From Halopseudomonas maritima (lineage in GTDB: Bacteria; Pseudomonadota; Gammaproteobacteria; Pseudomonadales; Pseudomonadaceae), in contig NZ_CP079801.1 of the NCBI RefSeq assembly GCF_021545785.1, positions 496,001 through 560,000 on the forward strand: a stretch of DNA of 64,000 nucleotides, in the 5' to 3' direction. Numbering within the stretch: the first letter of the stretch is position 1; every line of letters begins with the position of its first letter. The translations under genes and the position numbers were made by a program. Below the pieces are notes generated by a model that saw only the letters and a list, made by a program, of their open reading frames with translations, was not told the DNA's origin and searched no databases. Below are positions 37,228-44,975 of this stretch, piece by piece.

Positions 37228-37554
37228 CTTACTCTCCTTAAGTCTAACGCTGGCCGCGATTCTGGTTGCTATAATGGCGCGGTTCCAGCACGTGCAAACG
37301 GTCCTAGGGCTTAACGGCTCTTACCGAATCAGGTCATCCCTCCGTAGCGGACTAACTTACAACCCAAAAACAAGGGCTTACCCTTCGATAAGCGCCATTC
37401 GTGCCGAGAGCGTTTTCTGCGCTCCCTGTTCGGAGGACCACCCTGCGACGAGAACGTTCATGCGATAGGCGGCAACACTGCGTTCGCCCTCGTTGACAGC
37501 ATAGCCAAGTCGCCCCACTTACACCGCCGAACGCCAACCAGCTAAGAGTCACAC
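37228..37554. other. Divergent acnA/aer intergenic region
   Basis: These 327 bp hold no gene I can support. On the plus strand a perfect TATAAT occurs at 37270-37275, with only a poor -35 (ACGCTG) 17 bp upstream. TTGACA occurs at 37493-37498 but lacks a well-spaced -10. No ANR box was found, although aer is ANR-controlled in Pseudomonas. Codon-like structure is absent and short open frames look random. Confidence 0.5.
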
Positions 37555-39114
37555 ATGCGTAACAACCAGCCCGCGAGCCAGCGCGAGCGCACCTTCTCCG
37601 AAACCCAGCGCCTGATCTCCACAACCGATCTCAAGGGCATCATTACCTACTGCAATGACGCTTTTGTGGAAGTCAGCGGCTTTACCCGCGATGAGCTGAT
37701 CGGTAGCCCACACAACCTGGTACGGCATCAGGACACTCCGTCTGCCGTGTTTGCACATATGTGGAACGACCTCAAGCGCGGACGCGCGTGGATGGGGATC
37801 ATCAAAAACCGCTGCCAGAACGGTGATCACTACTGGGTGAACGCCTTTGTCACGCCGATTTATGACGGCGGCCAGGTGCAGGGCTACGAATCGGTGCGGA
37901 TCAAAACCACCGCCGGCCAAGTAGCGCGTGCCGAAGCGCTGTATCAACGCATCAACCGTGGCGGGGCTGCACAGCAGCACGACTGGACCGGCATCGCCCT
38001 GCACCTGGCCCCCAGCACACTCATGCTCGCCGTTGGCGCGGCCTCTGGCGCCCTGCTCGGCCTGCCCGGTATCGCCCTCGGGGCAGCCCTGGGCATACCC
38101 GCAGGCCTTGGCCTCAAGGCGCTGCTGGATCGGCGCCTCAGCCGCATCCTCAACGCCGCAGAGAGCACTATCAGCGACCCGCTGCTGGCCCAGATGTACA
38201 CCCCCTTTCAGGGCACCCTGGGGCAAATTGAAATGGCCATTCACAGCCAGCAGGCCCGTCTGCAAACGTGTCTGACGCGCCTGGGAGACAGCGCCGAACA
38301 GCTGCGAGCGCAAGCCGGCGAAGCCAGCACTATCGCCAGCCACAGCAGCGACCGCCTGGCCCGCCAACGGGCAGAGACCGATCAGGTTGCCACTGCCATC
38401 AACGAGATGGCAGCCGCTACGCTGCAGGTGTCCGGCAACGTACAGAGTGCGGCGCAGGCGACCCACGACGCGGCAGAGCTGGCCACGCAAGGCAAGCGCC
38501 TCGCAAGCCACGCCCGCCAGGCCATTGAAAGCCTGTCCGGCGCAGTAGACTCCGCCAGCACGGTCACCCACCAGCTGGCCAGCGATGCGCGTGAGATTGG
38601 CAGCGTGGTGGATGTCATCAAGGGTATCGCCGAACAAACCAACCTGCTGGCGCTAAACGCCGCCATCGAAGCCGCCCGCGCTGGCGAGCAAGGTCGCGGG
38701 TTTGCCGTGGTTGCTGATGAGGTACGTGCCCTGGCAGGCCGCACCGCCGGCGCCACCGAGCAGATACACAAGCTGATTGCCAACTTGCAGCACGCCGCAC
38801 AAAGCTCCGTCGACAGCATGCGTTCGGGCAGCGAGCAGGCCGAGCAAGGCGTTAGCCGAGTGACGGAGGTTGACGACGCCTTGGACGGGATTCGCCAGGC
38901 TATCGAGCAGGTCAATGAGATGGCAGGCCAGATCGCCAGCGCCGCCGAGCAGCAAAGCAGCGTTGCCGAGGAAATCAGCCGCAACGTCACCAACATCGCT
39001 GACCTGGCCGATGGCACCGCTGACGAAGCGCGCCGCAGCGCCGAGCTAAGCGGCGAGCTGGCCGGCACCGCGCAGCATCAGGTCAACTTGGTTGAACGAT
39101 TCAATCGGCGCTAG
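37555..39114 (+). CDS. aer: Aer-type energy-taxis receptor (PAS plus methyl-accepting signalling domain)
   Basis: This chemoreceptor has 519 residues. An N-terminal PAS domain (about residues 20-125; FSETQRLISTTDLKGIITYCN, WMGIIKNRCQNGDHYWVNAF) is of the Aer type that binds FAD and senses redox state or oxygen. A short hydrophobic hairpin (about 155-185) anchors it, followed by a HAMP-like stretch. The signalling domain carries LLALNAAIEAARAGEQGRGF near residue 365. No periplasmic sensor domain exists. Its place beside acnA matches the aer locus of Pseudomonas. Confidence 0.92.
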   Translation: MRNNQPASQRERTFSETQRLISTTDLKGIITYCNDAFVEVSGFTRDELIGSPHNLVRHQDTPSAVFAHMWNDLKRGRAWMGIIKNRCQNGDHYWVNAFVTPIYDGGQVQGYESVRIKTTAGQVARAEALYQRINRGGAAQQHDWTGIALHLAPSTLMLAVGAASGALLGLPGIALGAALGIPAGLGLKALLDRRLSRILNAAESTISDPLLAQMYTPFQGTLGQIEMAIHSQQARLQTCLTRLGDSAEQLRAQAGEASTIASHSSDRLARQRAETDQVATAINEMAAATLQVSGNVQSAAQATHDAAELATQGKRLASHARQAIESLSGAVDSASTVTHQLASDAREIGSVVDVIKGIAEQTNLLALNAAIEAARAGEQGRGFAVVADEVRALAGRTAGATEQIHKLIANLQHAAQSSVDSMRSGSEQAEQGVSRVTEVDDALDGIRQAIEQVNEMAGQIASAAEQQSSVAEEISRNVTNIADLADGTADEARRSAELSGELAGTAQHQVNLVERFNRR

Positions 39115-39512
39115 CGGCAGCCGCAACACTGTGGCACCGGCAGAAAACGCCTGTGGCTGCTGCAAGGCACGCTCCATCGCCAGCCACCTGCCCTGAGCAT
39201 CACCTGCCGGGGCATTCCCGACATGCAGCCGGCCAAACGCGGCCAGCGCTACAGCCATGGCTGCGCGCCGCTCAGCACGCCCTACCTGTTTTATGCTGTA
39301 TTGGGACAACCGCTTGTTGAACGGCAGCTTGCATAACACGTGACTACCCCAGGGGACGCAAGCCAAACAAAAGTACGTGGCTGATCCGCTGCACAACAAC
39401 ATCAAACAGTCGTTTTCAGGCCACCTCCGCGGGCAAACCCATCGTTCCGACTGCCCGCAGCGGCAACGCAGTGATAAACTGCCGTCTTTGTTTGTCAGCC
39501 AAGGACACCATC
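39115..39512. other. Intergenic region between aer and glmS
   Basis: These 398 bp contain no gene I can support. A minus-strand open frame at 39046-39405 overlaps the end of aer and has no recognisable motif. A ribosome site (AAGGACACC) precedes glmS at 39513. I see no riboswitch or glmS-ribozyme-like structure and no clear terminator. Confidence 0.5.
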
Positions 39513-41339
39513 ATGTGCGGAATTGTCGGCGCCACCGCCCAACGCGATATCACCCCCATCCTGCTTGAGGGCCTCCGCCGCCTTGAATACCGGGGCTACG
39601 ATTCGGCCGGCGTGGCGGTTTTACGTGCAGGCAACGGCGTTCAGCGTGTGCGCGCGGTCGGCAAGGTTGCCGAGCTGGAAAGCGCACTGCAAACCACGCC
39701 CGTCGACGGCACTCTCGGCATCGCCCACACCCGCTGGGCCACCCACGGCAAACCTGCCGAGCGCAACGCCCACCCGCATATTTCCAACGGCCTGGCCGTG
39801 GTGCACAACGGCATCATCGAAAACCACGCGCCACTGCGCAAACGCCTGCAAGAGCTGGGCTTTGAGTTCACCTCCGAAACCGACACCGAGGTGGTCGCCC
39901 ATCTGCTGGCGCACCATTACGCCGACAGCCAGAACGTACTTGCGGCCTTCCGCGCTACCCTGGCAGACATCCACGGCGCCTACGCGCTCGCGGTGATCCA
40001 TGAGTCCGAGCCAAACACCCTGTACTGCTCGCGCATGGGCAGCCCACTGGTCGTCGGCGAAGGTAGCGGCGAACACTACCTGGCGTCCGACCCGCTGGCC
40101 CTGCTGCAAGTCACCGACCGCTTCCGCTATCTAGAAGAAGGTGATTACGCCCGCGTTAGCCGCGAACAATGCGAGATCTGGGATCGCGAGCACAACAGCG
40201 TCGACCGCCCAATAGCACGCTATGAGCACGCCGCCCACAGCCTGGACAAGGGCGAGTATCGCCACTTCATGCTGAAAGAAATCTTCGAGCAGCCCCAAGC
40301 CATCAGCGACACCCTGGCCGGCACCCTGGGCGATGATCATGTGCTCACCGCCATCCTCGGTCCCGAGGCAGAAACCCGCCTGACCGATATCGCCAATATC
40401 CATATCGTCGCCTGTGGCACCAGCTACCACGCCGGCCTGGTTGCCCGTTACTGGATCGAAGAGCAAGCCGGCCTGCCGTGCCAGGTAGAAGTGGCCAGCG
40501 AATACCGCTACCGCACCGTGGTCGTGCCCGCCAACACCCTGCTTATTACCATCTCGCAGTCTGGCGAAACCGCAGACACGTTGGCTGCCCTGCGCTACGC
40601 CAAAGACCAGGGCTACCTGGCCACGCTGGCCATCTGCAACGTCGCCGGCAGCTCGCTGGTACGCGAAGCAGACTGGCGCCTGCTGACCCACGCCGGCCCC
40701 GAGATCGGCGTAGCCTCTACCAAGGCCTTCACCACCCAGCTGGTTGCCCTGCTGTGGCTGACCACCGCCCTGGCGCAAACACGTGGTCGCACCGACTTTG
40801 TCGCGCGCAACGTCGATGCCCTGCGTGCCCTGCCGGGTCAGGTCAAGGCAGTACTCAGCCTGGAGCCCGCCATTACCGAACTGGCCCAACGCTTTGCCAA
40901 CAAGCACCACGCCCTGTTCCTCGGTCGCGGCCCACACTACCCCATTGCGATGGAAGGCGCGCTCAAGCTCAAGGAAATTTCTTACATCCACGCAGAAGCT
41001 TATGCCGCTGGCGAGCTCAAGCACGGTCCACTAGCCCTGGTAGATGAAGACATGCCCGTGGTCAGCGTCGCGCCCAGCGACAGCCTGCTGGAAAAACTGC
41101 GCTCCAACCTGGAAGAAGTCCGCGCCCGTGGCGGCCAGCTAATTAACTTCGCCTGCGAAACCATCGAGCCCAGCGGCGACGCCAGCGTGCAGACCGTCGG
41201 CCTGCCGTGGGTGGAAGAATGCGTCTCCCCGGTACTGTATACCCTGCCCCTGCAACTGCTCAGCTATCACGTTGCACTGGTCAAAGGGACAGACGTGGAC
41301 AAACCCCGTAACCTGGCAAAGTCAGTGACCGTCGAATAG
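39513..41339 (+). CDS. glmS: Glutamine-fructose-6-phosphate aminotransferase (copy 1)
   Basis: GlmS (608 residues) makes glucosamine-6-phosphate from fructose-6-phosphate and glutamine. Cys at position 2 (MCGIVGA) is the N-terminal glutaminase nucleophile. The glutaminase domain is followed by two SIS domains with ISQSGETADT near residue 350 and ends in KSVTVE. The start at 39513 is fixed by the need for Cys2. GC-rich codon use matches the core genome. It lies 5.5 kb before a second full copy; wzb and wzc lie between. Confidence 0.96.
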   Translation: MCGIVGATAQRDITPILLEGLRRLEYRGYDSAGVAVLRAGNGVQRVRAVGKVAELESALQTTPVDGTLGIAHTRWATHGKPAERNAHPHISNGLAVVHNGIIENHAPLRKRLQELGFEFTSETDTEVVAHLLAHHYADSQNVLAAFRATLADIHGAYALAVIHESEPNTLYCSRMGSPLVVGEGSGEHYLASDPLALLQVTDRFRYLEEGDYARVSREQCEIWDREHNSVDRPIARYEHAAHSLDKGEYRHFMLKEIFEQPQAISDTLAGTLGDDHVLTAILGPEAETRLTDIANIHIVACGTSYHAGLVARYWIEEQAGLPCQVEVASEYRYRTVVVPANTLLITISQSGETADTLAALRYAKDQGYLATLAICNVAGSSLVREADWRLLTHAGPEIGVASTKAFTTQLVALLWLTTALAQTRGRTDFVARNVDALRALPGQVKAVLSLEPAITELAQRFANKHHALFLGRGPHYPIAMEGALKLKEISYIHAEAYAAGELKHGPLALVDEDMPVVSVAPSDSLLEKLRSNLEEVRARGGQLINFACETIEPSGDASVQTVGLPWVEECVSPVLYTLPLQLLSYHVALVKGTDVDKPRNLAKSVTVE

Positions 41340-41656
41340 GTACGCTTCTTGCCTTACCCAAATGAGTGCAGCGTGTGCGGTTAGCAACAGGCCAGCTAGC
41401 CACCTGCACGGCCACTGCCTGACTCTCGACGGTCAAAAACAGTGCCTAACAAGGTACACTGTGCACCGCCGTGGAATCAGGCAATCGAGCAATAAGCATG
41501 TTGCCCCGCAACAACAGGGCAATGTCAGAAGATTCGGAACCAATCCGGACACCCCCTTTCAAAGCCAAATCTGCGCAGCCCATGCCGAGCTGCACGGCAT
41601 CATTTTGTGCTTTCAAAGGGTCAGTTACACACAGGCAAGGTCACAGAAACTTAACC
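41340..41656. other. Non-coding stretch after glmS
   Basis: The first part of an 893-bp gene-free gap contains no supported gene. One weak hairpin with ACAGTG/CACTGT arms (about 41439-41462) lies near 41450. Short open frames here lack ribosome sites and motifs. Confidence 0.4.
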
Positions 41657-41701
41657 TTACCTAAACATACTAAGTCGGCTTAAAATGTGGCACGGTGCCA
41701 C
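41657..41701 (+). promoter_or_regulatory. Candidate promoter of the polysaccharide operon with an overlapping palindrome
   Basis: TTACCT (41657-41662) and TAAAAT (41681-41686) with an 18-bp spacer form a sigma-70-like promoter. Directly after the -10 lies a perfect 15-bp inverted repeat, GTGGCAC-G-GTGCCAC (41687-41701), where a repressor would cover the start site. It points toward wzb and would give a leader of about 540 nt that includes the ops element. Confidence 0.45.
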
Positions 41702-41713
41702 GCAAGGCACCTA

Positions 41714-41858
41714 GGGTCTGTACGAATAGTCGCTGCGCGAAGGTCAGGCAAGGCAAAAACAGGCGAAGAAGCGGAGTCTACGGGTTGTAAATGCGCACTC
41801 TGAGGCTGTTTTTAACGCAGCATAACCGATGATGCTCAGGCACTTTTCGTACAGAGCC
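41714..41858. mobile_element. MITE-like insert in the operon leader
   Basis: GGGTCTGTACGAATAGTCGC (41714 onward) and the inverted copy ending at 41858 (core CTTTTCGTACAGAGCC) match at 18 of 22 positions. They enclose 101 bp without coding capacity, 145 bp in all. The ends resemble IS termini of the type GGCTCTGTACGAAAAGT known in proteobacteria. No clear target duplication is visible. It lies between the candidate promoter and the ops element. Confidence 0.7.
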
Positions 41859-41885
41859 TGGGCAAGACCAGCTAGTACTTAAGCA

Positions 41886-41956
41886 GTCATCCCCGCGCAG
41901 GCGGGGCCGTGTACCTCAAAGCATCGAGGCACGTGGACTCCCGCTTTTGCGGGAAC
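41886..41956. repeat. REP-like multi-hairpin repeat
   Basis: CCCCGC-GCAG-GCGGGG (41891-41906) and TCCCGC-TTTT-GCGGGA (41939-41954) flank a weaker central hairpin. The TCATCCCCGC...GCGGGA form is a widespread type of intergenic repeat in proteobacteria. In the leader transcript it could fold and stall RNA polymerase upstream of the ops site. Confidence 0.65.
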
Positions 41957-42036
41957 GGCGCAAGGCAACAACCTGCTCAGGTAACGGCCATTGCGTCCAA
42001 GCCATGATGGCACAGGCAAAGTCCTCAGGATGAAGA

Positions 42037-42061
42037 CTGTAAATCCTGGGGCGGTAGCGTG
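42037..42061 (+). promoter_or_regulatory. ops element within a JUMPstart sequence (RfaH recruitment site)
   Basis: GGCGGTAGCGTG at 42050-42061 is a perfect ops element. The 13 bases before it (CTGTAAATCCTGG) continue the match to the 3' part of the JUMPstart consensus, 22 of 25 positions in all as I recall that consensus. It sits 171 bp upstream of wzb, in the sense orientation, and is the only perfect match seen in the window. At ops, RNA polymerase pauses and RfaH binds the exposed non-template strand. rfaH itself is encoded at 62499-63071. Confidence 0.9.
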
Positions 42062-42232
42062 CCTGAGCACCCCATCTTGTTGGAGCAATACACACGTCAT
42101 ATTGACGTCATTTAACAGTCACCCCGAACTTGACCCCCACCCAGGGCATGGATACAGTCAAAACGCCTCCGCTGAGGCACCACCAGCGTATCAGCGGCCA
42201 GGCGCAGCAACTCAAGGCAGAGACAGCACTAC

Positions 42233-42667
42233 ATGTTCAACTCCATTCTTATCGTCTGCGTGGGCAACATCTGCCGCAGCCCCATGGCCGAAGCCATGCT
42301 ACGTGCACAGCTCGCAGGCAAGAACATCCACGTCGCCTCCGCCGGCGTCGGCGCCCTGGTAGACAAGCCCATGGACGCCACTGCTCTCGAAGTACTGCGC
42401 GACCACGGCGGCGACCACGCCGAGCATAAAGCGCAACAACTTACCCGCGAGATGGCCCATCAGTACGACCTGATCCTGACCATGGAGCCTCGCCACGTAC
42501 AGGACATCCTCAAGATAGCGCCCGAAGCACGCGGCAAGACCTTCTTACTTGGCAAATGGCAAGGCGATCAAAAGATCCCCGACCCCTACCGCCAGCAGCG
42601 CCCAGCCTTTGAGCACGTTTATCAGCTAGTCCAGCAGGGTGTCACCAGCTGGGCTAAGCACCTATAA
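42233..42667 (+). CDS. wzb: Low-molecular-weight protein-tyrosine phosphatase Wzb
   Basis: This 144-residue cytosolic phosphatase removes phosphate from the tyrosine kinase Wzc, controlling polysaccharide chain export. The P-loop CVGNICRSPMAEAM (Cys9 and Arg15) and the general-acid loop IPDPYRQ near residue 116 are intact. It is the first gene after the ops leader, with wzc following after 42 bp. No outer-membrane Wza gene lies beside it. Confidence 0.93.
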   Translation: MFNSILIVCVGNICRSPMAEAMLRAQLAGKNIHVASAGVGALVDKPMDATALEVLRDHGGDHAEHKAQQLTREMAHQYDLILTMEPRHVQDILKIAPEARGKTFLLGKWQGDQKIPDPYRQQRPAFEHVYQLVQQGVTSWAKHL

Positions 42668-42709
42668 GCCGCACAGAAGAAACCAACTCCTGATTTCCGA
42701 AGGGACTAC

Positions 42710-44938
42710 ATGCAGAACAATACCCCCACCACTGCAGCACAACACGACAGCGACGAGATTGATCTACTGGCTCTACTCGGCGCATTAATAGATGGCAAGT
42801 GGGTAATCATTGGTTTTACCTTCTGTTTCGCATTGATCGGTGTTGCTTATGCACTGCTGGCAACGCCGATCTACCAAGCAAATGCGCTGATACAAATTGA
42901 AGAGAAATCAGGCAGCACACTCTCTGGGCTTGGTGAACTGTCAGATATGCTCGGCAGCACGCCGGAGGCCGTAACGGAAATCGAACTGCTGAAATCCCGC
43001 GCTGTCATCGGGCAGGCGGTAGAAAACCTCAAGCTTGATATTATTGTAGAGCCCAACTACTTCCCCGTTATTGGTCGCTGGATGGCCCGACGCTTCGAGT
43101 CAGAAACCAGCAATGAAGTGGCCTCGCCGCTGCTCGGCTTCGACAGTTACGCCTGGGGGGGAGAACGCGTCGACATCTTCCAGCTTGAGGTGCCGGGCAA
43201 GTACCTGAGTGAGCCCTTGGAGCTAGTTACCGGCGAGAACAACACCTACACCCTGTATAACGAAGACGGCGACGTATTGCTGCAAGGAGCAGTGGGTGAG
43301 CAAGCCAGCGGCAATGGCTTTACCATGCAACTCAAGACGCTCAACGCCCGTCCAGAAACCCGCTTTGATGTCACCAAGCAACGCCGACTCAACACCATCC
43401 TCGATTATCAGCAACAGTTGGGCGCTTCGGAGCGCGGCAAGGACTCCGGCATTATCAGCCTCAGCATGCAGCATGAGGAGCCGCAGTACGCAATTAACAT
43501 TCTCGATGAGGTAAGCCGCCTCTATGTACGCCAAAACGTAGAGCGCAACTCTGCCGAAGCCGCCCAGAGCCTTGAATTTCTGAAAGAACAGCTGCCGCAG
43601 GTACGTAAAGAGCTGGAGCGTTATGAACAAGCGCTCAACGAGTATCAAACCAGCACAAAGTCCGTTGATATCACTATCGAGACGCAGGCCATTCTGGACC
43701 AGATCGTCGAACTGGACACCCTCATCTCAGAGCAGAACCTCAAACGGGCCGAAATGGAGCGACGCTTCACCCGCCAGCACCCGTCTTATCAGGCCTTGCT
43801 GGACCAAATGGAGCAACTCAAGCGCCAAAAGGCAGAGCTAACCAGCAAAGTTGAGTCGCTGCCAGCCACCCAGCAAGAACTCTTGCGCCTCACCCGTGAC
43901 GTGGCCGTCACCACCGAGGTGTATACCGCGATGCTGAACAGCACCCAAGAGCTGGACGTACTGCGCGCAGGCACTGTAGGGAATGTCCGCGTAATCGACA
44001 CTGCAGACGTTAATGTTGAGGAGCCGGTCCAACCCAAGAAAGCACTGATCGCGATCATCGCCACCCTGCTCGGCGGATTCATCGGCGTAGCCTTGGTACT
44101 GCTGCGCAAAGCGCTTAATCGTGGCGTGGAGGATCCAGACGTCATTGAGCAACTCGGACTGCCCGTTTATGCCAGCATCCCCTTTAGCCGAGACCAGGAA
44201 GTAGTGGAAGGAGCCCCCAAAAGCCGCCGCCCTGCGGGAGGCCACGCGTCCTCTGCCCTACTGGCGGTCACCAACCCTGCAGACCTGGCCATCGAAGCCC
44301 TCCGCAGCCTGCGTACCAGCCTCCACTTTGCCCGGCTGGAAGCAAAAAACAACATCTTGATGATTTCCGGCCCCAGCCCGGGCGTGGGCAAGTCATTCGT
44401 CTCTGCCAACCTTGGCGCCATCATGGCCCAAGCGGGTCAACGCGTACTGCTAATTGATGCAGACATGCGCAAGGGCTACCTGAACAAGCTATTCAAATTA
44501 CCCGCTGAAAATGGTTTGTCAGAACTTTTGGCCACACGCATCACCAGTAGCGACGCAATCTATAAAACAGAGGTAGAGGGGCTCGACATTGTCCCCAGAG
44601 GCCAAATTCCTCCTAACCCCTCTGAGCTGCTGATGCACGCCAACTTCACCAGTTTTTTGGACAACGTCAAAGACGAATATGACATTGTAATTGTGGATAC
44701 ACCGCCCATCCTCGCCGTAACCGATGCCGCCATCGTGGGCCGTCAGGTCGGCATGAGCCTGATTGTGACTCGCTTTGCCGTAAATGCAGCCAAAGAAATT
44801 GAAGTGGCCATGCGACGCTTTGAGCAAAACGATATTCAGCTTAAAGGAGCAATCTTTAATGCTGTGGAGAAAAAAGCCTCTGCGTATGGATATGGAAATT
44901 ACGGCTACTACAACTATGAATACAAATCAGACAAATAA
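42710..44938 (+). CDS. wzc: Polysaccharide co-polymerase and tyrosine autokinase Wzc
   Basis: Wzc (742 residues) spans the inner membrane and couples polymerisation to export. A Wzz domain with helix 1 (about residues 31-53) is followed by a long periplasmic coiled-coil region (about 270-400) and helix 2 (about 440-462). The cytosolic BY-kinase domain has Walker A GPSPGVGKSF near residue 560, Walker A' LLIDADMRKG and Walker B IVIVDTPPI. The C-terminus is a tyrosine cluster (YGYGNYGYYNYEY), the autophosphorylation tail. GAAGGG precedes the start. Confidence 0.95.
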   Translation: MQNNTPTTAAQHDSDEIDLLALLGALIDGKWVIIGFTFCFALIGVAYALLATPIYQANALIQIEEKSGSTLSGLGELSDMLGSTPEAVTEIELLKSRAVIGQAVENLKLDIIVEPNYFPVIGRWMARRFESETSNEVASPLLGFDSYAWGGERVDIFQLEVPGKYLSEPLELVTGENNTYTLYNEDGDVLLQGAVGEQASGNGFTMQLKTLNARPETRFDVTKQRRLNTILDYQQQLGASERGKDSGIISLSMQHEEPQYAINILDEVSRLYVRQNVERNSAEAAQSLEFLKEQLPQVRKELERYEQALNEYQTSTKSVDITIETQAILDQIVELDTLISEQNLKRAEMERRFTRQHPSYQALLDQMEQLKRQKAELTSKVESLPATQQELLRLTRDVAVTTEVYTAMLNSTQELDVLRAGTVGNVRVIDTADVNVEEPVQPKKALIAIIATLLGGFIGVALVLLRKALNRGVEDPDVIEQLGLPVYASIPFSRDQEVVEGAPKSRRPAGGHASSALLAVTNPADLAIEALRSLRTSLHFARLEAKNNILMISGPSPGVGKSFVSANLGAIMAQAGQRVLLIDADMRKGYLNKLFKLPAENGLSELLATRITSSDAIYKTEVEGLDIVPRGQIPPNPSELLMHANFTSFLDNVKDEYDIVIVDTPPILAVTDAAIVGRQVGMSLIVTRFAVNAAKEIEVAMRRFEQNDIQLKGAIFNAVEKKASAYGYGNYGYYNYEYKSDK

Positions 44939-44975
44939 CCCTCAAGCCCAACCAGGCAAAGGATTGCCCTAAATT

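Noticed and set aside
39046..39405. 119-codon minus-strand open frame between aer and glmS
   Set aside because: Overlaps the end of aer, no ribosome site and no recognisable motif.
39115..39512. glmS ribozyme or riboswitch
   Set aside because: No ribozyme-like core is visible and that control is typical of Gram-positive bacteria.
41362..41664. 100-codon plus-strand open frame after glmS
   Set aside because: No ribosome site or motif; lies in the repeat-rich non-coding leader region.
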